Source: Actinomycetota bacterium
GTDB lineage: Bacteria; Actinomycetota; Thermoleophilia; Gaiellales; Gaiellaceae
Assembly (NCBI GenBank): GCA_009702325.1
Contig: WLID01000009.1
Coordinates: 1 to 52,503, forward strand
Direction of reading: 5' to 3'
Length of the DNA: 52,503 nt
Below are positions 35,972 to 44,784 of the stretch, piece by piece. The notes under the pieces were generated by a model. It saw only the letters and a list, made by a program, of their open reading frames with translations, searched no databases and was not told where the DNA came from. The stretch's first letter is position 1, and every line of letters begins with the position of its first letter. The translations under genes and the position numbers were made by a program.

Positions 35972-37044
35972 GGATCGCGTTCGATGTCTCGCCGCTCTCG
36001 CATGAGCGGACGGGGGTAAACAACTACATCCGTGGATCACTCCATGGTCTGGCTGAGGCTGCCGCAGCCGGAGGACATGAGGTCGTCGCGTTCGCCCCGA
36101 CCTCACCAAAAGGCCGGGCGGTGATCAAAGAGGCGGTTGCCGGCTTTCCGCTTGACCTTCGGCTCGTCGGTTTGCCGGGGGCCCACTGGATCAGAACCGC
36201 GTGGTCTAGGGCGGGCCGCCCTCCGGTTGAGCGGTTCCTCGGCCCGATCGACGTCTTGCATTTCACCGACTGGATGTATCCCCCGCAGCGGTCGGGCATT
36301 CGTGCGACGACGATCCATGACCTAGTGCCGTTGCGCTTTCCGGAGTGGGTGACGCCGCGGACCCGTTCGATGCACGTGCGCAAGTACGGCCACGCGGCGA
36401 AGACGTGCGACCTGATGTTCGCGAACTCCGCCTTCACCGCTGACGACGTCGCGGAGACGCTCGGCTTCCCGCGGGATCGCGTGATCGTGGCCCACCCCGG
36501 CATCGGTGAGGCGTTTGAGATCGACGGCGAGGCAGCCGACCTCGGACGCCCCTACCTCCTCACGGTGGCGACGCTCGAGCCACGCAAGAACCTCAGCACG
36601 CTCGTCGACGCCTTCCGGCTGCTCGGCGACCTCGATCTCAACCTCGTGATCGTCGGAGGTCGTGGGTGGGGCGAGCAACCGGCGCTTGCCTACCCCGGTG
36701 TGGAACTTCTTGGCCGGGTCGACGACGCAGAGCTCGCCCGGCTCTATCGCGGAGCCGCCGCTGTCGTCTACCCAAGCCGCTTTGAGGGCTTCGGGATGCC
36801 GATCACCGAGGCGATGGCCTCTGGAGCACCGGTTGTTGCCTCATCGCATCCGTCGCTCGACGAGGCCTGCGGCGATGCCGCTCTACGCGCCGACCCTGAG
36901 AGCGCCGAGAGCTTTGCGGCAGCAATCCGTGAGGCGCTTGGTCAACGCGAGGCGCTACGAACCGCGGGGCTTGCACACGCCGCGACGTTCAGCTGGGCGA
37001 AGACGGGCCGGATCTTCCTTGAGGGGTACCTACAATTCGCGTAG
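35968..37044 (+). CDS. GT4-family glycosyltransferase, triplet member 1
   Basis: A 358-residue GT-B transferase starting at GTG 35968 (GTGA overlap): RIAFDVSPLSHERTGVNNYI, then TTIHDLVPLRFPEWVTPRTR. The donor half has LLTVATLEPRKNLSTLVDAF, LVIVGGRGWGEQ, VYPSRFEGFGMPITEAMASG and PSLDEACGDAALRADPESAE. Such motifs are typical of mannosyl- or rhamnosyltransferases of the WbdA/WbpX type. It is the first of three related tandem genes. A strong GAGGGG near its end appears to serve as ribosome binding site for the next gene, which overlaps by 10 bases. Confidence 0.89.
   Translation: MRIAFDVSPLSHERTGVNNYIRGSLHGLAEAAAAGGHEVVAFAPTSPKGRAVIKEAVAGFPLDLRLVGLPGAHWIRTAWSRAGRPPVERFLGPIDVLHFTDWMYPPQRSGIRATTIHDLVPLRFPEWVTPRTRSMHVRKYGHAAKTCDLMFANSAFTADDVAETLGFPRDRVIVAHPGIGEAFEIDGEAADLGRPYLLTVATLEPRKNLSTLVDAFRLLGDLDLNLVIVGGRGWGEQPALAYPGVELLGRVDDAELARLYRGAAAVVYPSRFEGFGMPITEAMASGAPVVASSHPSLDEACGDAALRADPESAESFAAAIREALGQREALRTAGLAHAATFSWAKTGRIFLEGYLQFA
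37021..37026 (+). promoter_or_regulatory. strong Shine-Dalgarno GAGGGG for an AUU-start gene
   Basis: GAGGGG lies 8 bases before the ATT at 37035. Such a strong site is unusual in this window, where most starts have none, and it supports the rare start codon. Confidence 0.55.
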
Positions 37045-37958
37045 CGCTCGACACCACGCCCCTGCTTCAGACGCGGGCGGGAACGGCCCGGTACGTACGT
37101 GGCCTGCTCGATCATCTCGAGGTCGATCTCGACACGGTGTCGTACCCGGCCACCTCGCGCGGACGCACGCTTCTCGCCGACGCCCTCTGGTATCCGCGGC
37201 TGCGAGCGAAGGACGTCGACGTGCTTCACTGCCCCACGTTTCGTGGCCCGTTCCGGTCGTCAACGCCGCTCGTTGTAACGGTGCATGACGTTGCGGTGCT
37301 CCGCCATCCCGAATGGTTCAACCGCTGGACGCGAACGTACTCCCAGATCGCGGTGCCACGCGTCGTCGCGGCGGCGCGGAGAATCATCGCCGTCTCGGAG
37401 TTCACCAAGGCGGAACTTGTCGACCTGCTCGACGTTGATCCAGCAAAGGTGGCGGTCGTCCCGAACGCGGTCGAGCCGATCTTCACGCCGGAAGGGCCGG
37501 CTGCGGAGGGCGACTACGTTCTCGCTGTCGGGACGCTCGAGCCCCGCAAGAACCTGGAGCGCATTGCAGCCGCCGTCGACGGAGAGCTTCGCGTTGTTGG
37601 CGGCTTTGGCTGGGGTGGCGTCAAGCCGCCGAAGAATGTCACTTGGCTCGGCGAGGTCTCGGACGCTGAGCTCGCGAGCCTCTACCGCGGTGCGCGGTGC
37701 CTCGTGTACGCGTCGCTCTACGAGGGCTTCGGGATCCCGGTTGCCGAGGCCCTTGCGTGCGGGTGTCCTGTCGTGACGAGTGTTGGTTCGGCGATGGCTG
37801 ATGTCGCCGGTGACGACGCGCTCTACGTTGATCCGCTCGATGTCGCAGCAATCAGAGACGCCATTGGTTCGGTGACACGGCCCGCTCCACGCACGTTCCC
37901 CGGGTGGGGGGAGATTGCACAGCTAACGACGGCGGTCTACGCGGAGGCGCTCGGATGA
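37035..37958 (+). CDS. GT4-family glycosyltransferase, triplet member 2, apparent AUU start
   Basis: About 307 residues if begun at ATT 37035. The protein sequence from there, IRVALDTTPLLQTRAGTARY, is the normal first strand and loop of this GT4 group (compare RIAFDVSPLSHERTGVNNYI in the gene before). No ATG, GTG or TTG precedes it in frame after the TGA at 37020; the first GTG (37137) would remove the whole first strand. The rest is intact: VVTVHDVAVLRHPEWFNRW, LAVGTLEPRKNLERIA, VYASLYEGFGIPVAEALACG, and DVAGDDALYVDP. Either it truly starts at AUU, or the base call is wrong. It overlaps the next gene by 4 bases. Confidence 0.8.
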   Translation: MRVALDTTPLLQTRAGTARYVRGLLDHLEVDLDTVSYPATSRGRTLLADALWYPRLRAKDVDVLHCPTFRGPFRSSTPLVVTVHDVAVLRHPEWFNRWTRTYSQIAVPRVVAAARRIIAVSEFTKAELVDLLDVDPAKVAVVPNAVEPIFTPEGPAAEGDYVLAVGTLEPRKNLERIAAAVDGELRVVGGFGWGGVKPPKNVTWLGEVSDAELASLYRGARCLVYASLYEGFGIPVAEALACGCPVVTSVGSAMADVAGDDALYVDPLDVAAIRDAIGSVTRPAPRTFPGWGEIAQLTTAVYAEALG

Positions 37959-38956
37959 TCGTGATCGACGCAGACGTCTTGGGACGAGGCCGGACAGGTG
38001 ACGAGACCTACTTGCTCAACCTTCTGCGCGAACTTCCCGTCATTGCTCCGGATCTTCGGTTCGCCGCGGTCACGCGCCACCCTGAGCTCGTCCCCGTGGG
38101 CGTCGAGGCGATCGAGCTCGCCGCGAGCTCCCAGGAGCAGAGGATGGCCTGGTCGTTTCCGCGTCTCCTGCGTCGCCTCAAGCCCGACCTCGCCCACTTC
38201 CAGTACGCGCTTCCGCTCGGATACAGAGGCAGGTCGGTCGTGACGGTGCACGACCTCTCGTTCGAAACCGACGTCGGCGGCATGAGCCGGTTTGAACGGA
38301 TCGTGTTTCGCGCAGTGGTGCCTCGGGCAGTCAAACGTGCGAACGCCGTCTTCGTGGTCTCGGAGCGCACGAAGCGTGACGTGATTTCCCACTATGGGAC
38401 GGCCGAGTCGCGGCTTGTCGTGACACCGAACGGCGTCGATCCGCGCTACACGCCCGGGCTCGGATCGCACGACTATGTCCTCTTTGTCGGCGCAATTCAT
38501 TCGCGGAAGGAGCCGCTCGCAGCGCTCGCTGCGGCTCGCGATGTTGGGCTGCCCCTCGTCGTTGCGGGTCCCGCCCGTGATGAGGCGCTCGCCTCGGCAC
38601 TGCGTGCGGGAGGTGCCGACCTCCGTGGATATGTGACACCCGACGAGTTGCTTGGGCTCTATCGCGGTGCAGCCGCTCTCGTCCTTCCCTCACGGTTCGA
38701 GGGCTTCGGATTGCCCGTTGCTGAGGCGATGGCATGCGGAACCCCGGTCGTGTTGTCGAGTGAGCCGGCGCTGCGTGAAGTTGCTGGAGAGGCCGGCGTG
38801 TACGCCGTCGACGGCGACTACAGCGCCGCGTTGAGGCAGGCGCTCTCGGAGCGCGCCGAACGGTCAGCCCTCGGTGTCGCACGAGCCGCCCAATTCACGT
38901 GGGCCGAGACGGCCCGGAAGACCGCGGCGACGTATCGCGAGGTGCTCGCGCAATGA
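37955..38956 (+). CDS. GT4-family glycosyltransferase, triplet member 3
   Basis: A 333-residue GT-B transferase: MIVIDADVLGRGRTGDETYL, VVTVHDLSFETDVGGMSRFE, VVTPNGVDPRYTPGLG, LFVGAIHSRKEPLAALAAA, VLPSRFEGFGLPVAEAMACG and EPALREVAGEAGVYAVDGD. It matches the two genes before it in motif order and spacing, consistent with an old triplication. The ATG at 37955 forms an ATGA with the preceding stop. Donor not determinable. Confidence 0.89.
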   Translation: MIVIDADVLGRGRTGDETYLLNLLRELPVIAPDLRFAAVTRHPELVPVGVEAIELAASSQEQRMAWSFPRLLRRLKPDLAHFQYALPLGYRGRSVVTVHDLSFETDVGGMSRFERIVFRAVVPRAVKRANAVFVVSERTKRDVISHYGTAESRLVVTPNGVDPRYTPGLGSHDYVLFVGAIHSRKEPLAALAAARDVGLPLVVAGPARDEALASALRAGGADLRGYVTPDELLGLYRGAAALVLPSRFEGFGLPVAEAMACGTPVVLSSEPALREVAGEAGVYAVDGDYSAALRQALSERAERSALGVARAAQFTWAETARKTAATYREVLAQ

Positions 38957-39693
38957 AGGTTGCCGCCATCGTCGTTTCGCACGGGAGCGCGGCCGACCTC
39001 GCCGAGAACCTGCCTGCGCTCGTGCCGCAAGTCGACGAGCTGATCGTGATCGCGAACATCTCCGGATCGGTGCCACCCGGCGTCGAGGCGCTCCATAACG
39101 AGCGACCACTCGGGTTCGCCGCGAACCTCAACCTGGGCGTCTCTCACTCGACGGCCGACGCGATCCTCGCCGTCAACCCAGACGCGCGACCTGAGCCGGG
39201 TGCTGTCGAGGCTCTCGCGTCGTTCATGGCGGCGCATCCACGGTGCGGTGTGGCCGGGCCCAGGATGGTGTTTCCCGACGGAAGCCCGCAGCCGTCAAGA
39301 AGGCGGTTCCCCACCGTCACGGGCACGATCGTGCGCCGCACGCCGCTGCGGAAGGTCGTGCCGCAGCGGCGCCACTTCTACGAGGGCACCGACACGCCGC
39401 TCGAACCCGTGCCCGTCGACTGGATGCTCGGCGGCTTCATCCTCGTACGGAGAGAGGCCTACAACGAGCTCGGCGGCTTCGATGAGGGGTTTCGGTTGTA
39501 CGGCGAGGACATCGACTTCCAGTACCGCGCGATGCAGGCCGGATGGGAGCGGTGGTACGTCCCAGACGCGGTTGTCGTGCACGAGCACAAGGCCGAAACC
39601 GACAAGCGGTGGCTGACCCGACGAACGCTCTGGCATTGGCGTGGCGTCGTGCGTTTCGTCCGCAAGCATCCCGAGCGGCTGAAGGCCCTCTGA
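38953..39693 (+). CDS. GT2-family glycosyltransferase (rhamnosyltransferase-like)
   Basis: A 246-residue GT-A enzyme: MKVAAIVVSHGSAADLAENL, LIVIANISGSVPPG, NERPLGFAANLNLGVSHS, AILAVNPDARPEPGAVEAL (metal-site region), VDWMLGGFILVRREAYNELG and FRLYGEDIDFQYRAMQAG with the Glu-Asp catalytic pair. It is shorter than the GT2 at 29.3 kb and ends without a membrane tail. It closes the operon that starts at 31314. ATG 38953 overlaps the preceding stop by 4 bases. Confidence 0.88.
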   Translation: MKVAAIVVSHGSAADLAENLPALVPQVDELIVIANISGSVPPGVEALHNERPLGFAANLNLGVSHSTADAILAVNPDARPEPGAVEALASFMAAHPRCGVAGPRMVFPDGSPQPSRRRFPTVTGTIVRRTPLRKVVPQRRHFYEGTDTPLEPVPVDWMLGGFILVRREAYNELGGFDEGFRLYGEDIDFQYRAMQAGWERWYVPDAVVVHEHKAETDKRWLTRRTLWHWRGVVRFVRKHPERLKAL

Positions 39694-39702
39694 CGCATCT
39701 GG

Positions 39703-39708
39703 GACACT
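39703..39708 (+). promoter_or_regulatory. putative -10-like element (GACACT)
   Basis: GACACT is 7 bases before ATG 39716, matching the arrangement at 21138-21143. Confidence 0.28.
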
Positions 39709-39715
39709 TGGCGGC

Positions 39716-40345
39716 ATGAGCATCATCGAAAAGTTCGATCGGCTCGCTCGCGGGTACTCCGCGCACGACTACGCCGACCCAGCGCGGTACGCCGCCCGAA
39801 GAACCGACGTCATGCTCGCGACCGGCCCGGCAGTCCCCGATGGCGCGACCGTCCTCGACCTCGCTTGTGGTGACGCGAACATGGCAGAGCCGCTCCTTGC
39901 CCGCGGCTACCGCTACATCGGTGTTGACGGAAGCGGCGAAATGATCGCCGAAGCCGGCCGTCGCCTTGGTGACCGGGTCACGCTGATCCACGAGCTGATC
40001 GACCGCTACACCCCCTCAGGGCCAGTTGACGTGACCGTCTGTCTGCGCGCGTTCTACTACCCGTCCGACCGTGTGGCGTTCTTCCGCGATGTCGCCGCAT
40101 ATACGCGCTGCAAGTTTGTGTTCGATTTCGATCCACGCGTCTACCCACGGGCCGAGATCGAACGTGATCTCCGTGCAGCCGGCTTCGCGGAAATCGTGCT
40201 CCAGCCGTTCTTCCTGCCGCAACGCGTGTCGGTCCCGGCGCCGCTCCGGGCCGCACTCACGCTGCTCGAACGGTGCGGGCCTCTCGCTCGGCTCGCGCTT
40301 CGCGTGCGCGGCATCTGGTTCTGCGCCGCGGTTCCACCGCGGTAG
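39716..40345 (+). CDS. class I SAM-dependent methyltransferase
   Basis: A 209-residue protein. The SAM-binding motif is ATVLDLACGDANMAEPLLAR, followed by YIGVDGSGEMIAEAGRRLGD and, at the motif IV position, VDVTVCLRAFYYPSD. The C-terminal half (FVFDFDPRVYPRAEIERDLR and FAEIVLQPFFLPQRV) resembles methyltransferases that act on lipid-linked or free sugars. It stands alone between the GT2 operon and the convergent GT-C gene, 6 bases from the latter's stop. Confidence 0.83.
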   Translation: MSIIEKFDRLARGYSAHDYADPARYAARRTDVMLATGPAVPDGATVLDLACGDANMAEPLLARGYRYIGVDGSGEMIAEAGRRLGDRVTLIHELIDRYTPSGPVDVTVCLRAFYYPSDRVAFFRDVAAYTRCKFVFDFDPRVYPRAEIERDLRAAGFAEIVLQPFFLPQRVSVPAPLRAALTLLERCGPLARLALRVRGIWFCAAVPPR

Positions 40346-40351
40346 CGCGGG

Positions 40352-42868
40352 CTACCGGCCGAGACGCTGGTCGAGCGCCGCCTGCGACGCGGTATCCCAG
40401 GTGCCCGTCTCGGACAGCCCATTCGCACGTTGGAACGCCTGTACCGCCTTCGAGGTGATTGGCCCATACACGCCCGTGATGGCGTAGCTGTAGTAGCCGA
40501 GCGTCGCCAGTTTGGTCTGCAGCCGTCGCACCTCAGCGTCGTTGAGCGTCATCACGCGCGGTGTTGTTGCGGTCGCCGTCGTTGACGTCGTGGCAGCCTG
40601 AGCTTCCGTCGAGGTCGTCGGTGTCGTTGCGGCCGAGGCCGGGGCGCTCGCCGTAGTGGTTGTTGCCGTCGTCGTCTGCGTCACCGTGCCCGACGTTGAG
40701 CCGGCGTCCGCTTCGGTGGGAATCGCACTTTCGCCCTGGCGTGAAACTGCCGCCGGATCGTCGGGTGCGAACGCAAAGGCAACCTGAGCCCCGAGGTTCC
40801 GTGGATCCGACGCTGACGGATGGAACGTCGGTGTGATCGTTACCTCGACGCGGGCGGGTGATGTGGGAATGTGGATGCGGAGAACGATCGTGCGTCCGTT
40901 GCGCACCTTCGCGTGGCGCACGACCAGCGTCTTCGCGAGCACCGACTGCTGGTTCTCGTCGATCCTGATCGACCCGACCTTGACCGTCGCATTGCCGATG
41001 CGCGCGTTCCCGTTGTAACCGGCGCGGGAGAGCGTGACGAGCATCGTGCCGGGGCCGTTCGCGCCGAAGTAGGTGTAGGTCGACCAGCCAGGCGCCCAGC
41101 CGTCTGGATACACCTGCTGCTCCGAGTACGCGAGGCGCCACGGCCCCGATCGGCGGTACAGCGTGAGCGAGTGCCACCTTGCGACCGGTGTCGCCTGGAG
41201 GACGATGCCGTTGTCGGTGACGATGTAGGGCGGATCGTTCTTCAGTGCGAGCGTTCCTCGGATGTCGAGAATCGTTGGCGCCTCCGTTGGGCCAGGCCCC
41301 GGCGCTGTGCCGTCGAGGCTCGCGACATGAGTGATCGATCGGTTCCAGAACTCGGTGAGCCAGAGGCCGTTCGGATCGACGATCTCCTGTCCGAGGTAAG
41401 TGACCGCCTCGCCATGCGACTGCTTGTCGATCCACGAGAGCTCCTGCGGCAGGTGGGCGCGGAAGGCGTTGCCGAAGTGCGACTCACCCCATGTGGTCGT
41501 GATCTCCGACGTGAGCATCCACGCGAGCAGCACGACGGTGGCGGCGGCTACGACAGCGCGATAGCGACGAAGGACGAGCACCCAGATCGAGAGGATCAGG
41601 ACGATCGTTGTGGCCATGCGTAGTTCGGGAACGTTGAGCGCAAGATTGCGGTTACCGAACGTCAGCACGCCCATGCCGGGCGCCTCAAAGTACGGGTATT
41701 GGAGCTGCGGCTCCTGGCCCCAGATCAGGTAGAGGCAGAAGACACCCACTCCACCGACGATGCGCCAGTCGACGACCGCTGCTCGCAATGCCAGGGCGGT
41801 CAGGATCAGAAAGATCGGTGAGAGGTAGAACAGGTTGCGCTCCTCGTCGAGTGTCGAAAACACCGTTGAGAGGAACGCCGCTTTGACGGCGGTGTAGAGC
41901 GCGATGCAGACAATCGTGGAGCCGGCATACGCCACAAAGGCGCGGTAGGTCTTGTTGTCGCGGTGCTCGGCCAGACGTAGACCTGCCGCGCCCGCGATGA
42001 TCGGCCCAACGCCGAGGCCGATGGTGAACGCCGCTCCGGCCCAGAGCCCGAGCCGGATCATGCGGTCCTTCCAGTACTGCGTTGAGACCTGCCAGATGTC
42101 GATGTGCTGCAGGATCACCCGGTTGAAGAGGAACAGGGCGCCGATGAACAGCACGGCGGCACCGATGGCGTCGCGTCGACTCCATGACGAGCGCATCGCA
42201 CGGCCGCGCGGTCCGGTGAACCAGAGCCATCCGGCCGCAATTGCAAACGACGCTGGAATCGTGTCGAACTGCGGCGAACGCACCAGGAGTGCGAGGAGAG
42301 AGACCACTACTGCGACGAGAACGTCGGAGCGTCGCCGACGTGCGAGAGCCCGAACGATCAGCCACGACGCGAACGCGTAGTACGGGTAGGCGACCACCTC
42401 GGGAACCATCGACGTCACGTAGCTCATCGACGGGATCGAGACGGCGAGCACCGCGATCGCAAGTGACGTTCCCTTCGGGAGCAGCAGTCGCGAGAGCTTG
42501 TAGGTCGGCAGTGCGGCCAACGGCATCAGGAATGCGTTGAAGTACTTGATCGCCGTGTAGGCCGCTTCCGTCGAATGGATCGACCAGAACGGGGCGATCA
42601 GGACGGCATAGATCGTCTTGAAGTAGATCGGCTCGCCGCGGCGGGCTGCGTGTCCCGTTGCTTCGATCGCGCGCGAGATCTGTGTCCATTCGAGTTCGTC
42701 GGTGAACACCCAGGGTGTCTTCCGTGACCAGGCTTCGACCCCATAGAGCGTGAAGATCGCGAGTGCGAGACCGATTGCCGGGATCGTGTCGAGAACGCGG
42801 TCCAGCGTTCCACGCCGAGCGGGAGCCGGTGTTGGTGCGCCAGGAAGCGGCGCTTCGTGGGTGCTCAC
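40352..42868 (-). CDS. GT-C-type membrane protein fused to a peptidoglycan-binding domain
   Basis: An 838-residue protein in three parts. Residues 30-500 hold about 12 hydrophobic helices with an acidic outer loop WVFTDELEWTQISRAIEATG, as in GT-C transferases. Residues 500-715 are a soluble, beta-rich domain. After a Thr/Ala-rich linker (about 714-772) comes a C-terminal PG_binding_1 domain at about 773-838: AEVRRLQTKLATLGYYSYAI, TGVYGPITSKAVQAFQ and TWDTASQAAL. The whole suggests a transferase held at, or acting on, the cell wall. GTG 42868 overlaps the WecA-like stop by 4 bases. Distant paralogue of the 698-residue protein, which lacks the linker and the wall domain. Confidence 0.8.
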   Translation of the reverse strand: MSTHEAPLPGAPTPAPARRGTLDRVLDTIPAIGLALAIFTLYGVEAWSRKTPWVFTDELEWTQISRAIEATGHAARRGEPIYFKTIYAVLIAPFWSIHSTEAAYTAIKYFNAFLMPLAALPTYKLSRLLLPKGTSLAIAVLAVSIPSMSYVTSMVPEVVAYPYYAFASWLIVRALARRRRSDVLVAVVVSLLALLVRSPQFDTIPASFAIAAGWLWFTGPRGRAMRSSWSRRDAIGAAVLFIGALFLFNRVILQHIDIWQVSTQYWKDRMIRLGLWAGAAFTIGLGVGPIIAGAAGLRLAEHRDNKTYRAFVAYAGSTIVCIALYTAVKAAFLSTVFSTLDEERNLFYLSPIFLILTALALRAAVVDWRIVGGVGVFCLYLIWGQEPQLQYPYFEAPGMGVLTFGNRNLALNVPELRMATTIVLILSIWVLVLRRYRAVVAAATVVLLAWMLTSEITTTWGESHFGNAFRAHLPQELSWIDKQSHGEAVTYLGQEIVDPNGLWLTEFWNRSITHVASLDGTAPGPGPTEAPTILDIRGTLALKNDPPYIVTDNGIVLQATPVARWHSLTLYRRSGPWRLAYSEQQVYPDGWAPGWSTYTYFGANGPGTMLVTLSRAGYNGNARIGNATVKVGSIRIDENQQSVLAKTLVVRHAKVRNGRTIVLRIHIPTSPARVEVTITPTFHPSASDPRNLGAQVAFAFAPDDPAAVSRQGESAIPTEADAGSTSGTVTQTTTATTTTASAPASAATTPTTSTEAQAATTSTTATATTPRVMTLNDAEVRRLQTKLATLGYYSYAITGVYGPITSKAVQAFQRANGLSETGTWDTASQAALDQRLGR

Positions 42869-44676
42869 TCGGCCGCCGTCGCCAGGATCACGCGTGGGTC
42901 AAGGTCAGTTTCTCGCCGCACGAAGCGGCAGACAACGCCCGCCTCGGCGCAGACCGCGACGATGAGGTCGAGTCGCTCGCGAGGGGCGTTTGGAATCGTC
43001 ACGAGCACGATGTCGGGTGTGGTGCGCGCGAGCACCTTCTCGAGCTCGCTGCTTGCGCCAAGCACCTTGACGCCGTGGAGTCGGCGACGACGCAGCTGCG
43101 GGTTGTCGTCGACGAAACCGACGACGCGTTCGCCAGCCGTTTCGCGCAGCTCACGCGAGAGGCTGCGGCCCGAACGGCCAGCTCCGACGATGAGTGTTCG
43201 GCGTGCGGTCTTGTCGCGCATCGTCTGGAAGCCGGTCACGACGGCACGTTCGATCACCCGTGAGCTCGCGATCACAAAAAAGCAGATCAGCATGTCGACG
43301 ACGAAGAACGTGCGGGTGAAATCCTCAAGCGGCTGCTGGGTGCTCGAGATGTAGGCGGCTGTCACGAGCTCCGAGAGGATGATCGCCGAGCCTATCGCCG
43401 CGAGGTCGCGAAACCCTGCGTATCGCCAGATCGAGCGGTACAGGCCAAACGGAATGAATGCGACATATCGCGTCACGAGCAGCACCGGCAGCGTAATGGT
43501 GGCGAGGTGTCGCTGGTTCACACTGCCGGGCCAGCCGAACTGCAGTGCGTAGGCGGCCACGAGCGAAGCGCTGATCAGCCCAAAGTCGATCACCACTTCG
43601 GTGAGGCGGCGCCAGTGAACGGCGAAGGCCTGAAAGATCCCCGGCGCCTCGCCCGGCTCCGGTCGCCGTTCAACGTCGGACAGGAAGCTCGCAAATTGGA
43701 CGAGCAACACAAAGGTGAAGAGCACGCCGATCAGGGTGAGGCGCGCGTTGTCGAGCACGTTGTACGTCAGGCTGGTCACTCCGAGTCCTGCGGCGACAAG
43801 CGCGAGCAGGAGCACTGCGTGTGACTCCGACAGTCCGAAGCGCACCAGTCGATGCGACGTGTGGTCGCGTCCGCCCTGGTAGACCGGGCGACCCTCAAGG
43901 AGCCGCGCGACAGTCACGAGCGTGGTGTCGAGGATCGGCACCGCCAGGATCAGCACCGGGAGAACGAGTGTCGCAACCGTCGTGCCGGCCACCTTCCAGC
44001 TCGCCGACAGTCCGAGCGCTGCGAGCGTGAACCCGAGCATCTGCGAGCCAGAGTCGCCCATGAACACGAGTGCCTTCTTCCCCGGACGAAGGTTGAAGGG
44101 GAGGAAGCCCGCGCACGCGCATGCTCCAGCGAGTGCGATCGCGAGCACTGCGTGATTCGGGTGCACCGTCACTGCGTCGATCGCAAAGAACACAAACGCA
44201 ATCGAGGCGAGCGATGCGGCGAGGCCATCCATGTTGTCGAGCAAGTTGAACGCGTTCGTCATGCCAATCAGCCAGAACGCGGCGATCGCGCCAGCAACGA
44301 TGTTGTTCGTCACGAGGTTCACGGTCGTTCCCGTTCCAATGACGAGGGCGGCCGCGCCGCCTTGGAGAACGAGCTTGGAAACGGGGCCAAGATGGCGGAG
44401 GTCGTCGTAGAGTCCCGCGATAAACATCACGGCCAGGCCGCCGTAGATTCCCCAAATACCACGCGACGGATGGACCGCGCCGACCGCGACTGCAGAAGCA
44501 AGACCGACAGTGATTCCGGCGAACATGCCCGGGCCGCCCAGGAGTGGCGTCGTCGTTTCGTGCCAGCGATCCGCGCTCGGCTCGGCGACAAGGCGACGCT
44601 GAAACGGGCCGCGCAGAAGCAGCCAGATTGCCAGTGCTGAGGCGGGTAGAGCGACGAGCGCCGCGGCAGTACTCAC
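42865..44676 (-). CDS. fusion: WecA/MraY-type phosphosugar transferase + FlaA1/CapD-like nucleotide-binding module
   Basis: A 603-residue protein. Residues 1-320 are a polyprenyl-phosphate HexNAc-1-phosphate transferase: GLYDDLRHLGP with Asp91-Asp92, NAFNLLDNMDGLAASLA (141 onward), FMGDSGSQMLGF, and GGRDHTSHRLVRFGLS. After a linker, four more membrane helices (LTEVVIDFGLISASLVAAYA onward) and a Rossmann domain from residue 493, RTLIVGAGRSGRSLSREL, match the N-terminal region of CapD/FlaA1 epimerases and of WbaP-type enzymes, but no SDR domain follows. It should start a glycan on undecaprenyl phosphate with UDP-GlcNAc or a related sugar. It begins at GTG 44676, 8 bases after TACGCT. Confidence 0.86.
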   Translation of the reverse strand: MSTAAALVALPASALAIWLLLRGPFQRRLVAEPSADRWHETTTPLLGGPGMFAGITVGLASAVAVGAVHPSRGIWGIYGGLAVMFIAGLYDDLRHLGPVSKLVLQGGAAALVIGTGTTVNLVTNNIVAGAIAAFWLIGMTNAFNLLDNMDGLAASLASIAFVFFAIDAVTVHPNHAVLAIALAGACACAGFLPFNLRPGKKALVFMGDSGSQMLGFTLAALGLSASWKVAGTTVATLVLPVLILAVPILDTTLVTVARLLEGRPVYQGGRDHTSHRLVRFGLSESHAVLLLALVAAGLGVTSLTYNVLDNARLTLIGVLFTFVLLVQFASFLSDVERRPEPGEAPGIFQAFAVHWRRLTEVVIDFGLISASLVAAYALQFGWPGSVNQRHLATITLPVLLVTRYVAFIPFGLYRSIWRYAGFRDLAAIGSAIILSELVTAAYISSTQQPLEDFTRTFFVVDMLICFFVIASSRVIERAVVTGFQTMRDKTARRTLIVGAGRSGRSLSRELRETAGERVVGFVDDNPQLRRRRLHGVKVLGASSELEKVLARTTPDIVLVTIPNAPRERLDLIVAVCAEAGVVCRFVRRETDLDPRVILATAAE

Positions 44677-44684
44677 GGTTCCGG

Positions 44685-44690
44685 AGCGTA
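44685..44690 (-). promoter_or_regulatory. putative -10 element (TACGCT)
   Basis: TACGCT on the minus strand, 8 bases before GTG 44676. It should drive the WecA-like/GT-C-PGBD pair. Confidence 0.4.
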
Positions 44691-44767
44691 TGTCAGTCGT
44701 GTTAGGTGCATGTTCGGCCTCGTCTCCTTTGGGTCGACGCGCCCGGACGCCGGGAACCCCCCCCGTT

Positions 44768-44773
44768 TAGACT
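44768..44773 (+). promoter_or_regulatory. putative -10 element (TAGACT)
   Basis: TAGACT, 11 bases before ATG 44785, in the 108-base divergent gap between the WecA-like gene and the exporter permease. Confidence 0.4.
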
Positions 44774-44784
44774 AGAGCTACGCC

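Noticed and set aside
40620..40700. Thr/Ala codon repeats in the GT-C linker as a DNA-level tandem repeat
   Set aside because: The bias follows amino-acid composition of a linker; I see no exact repeat unit.
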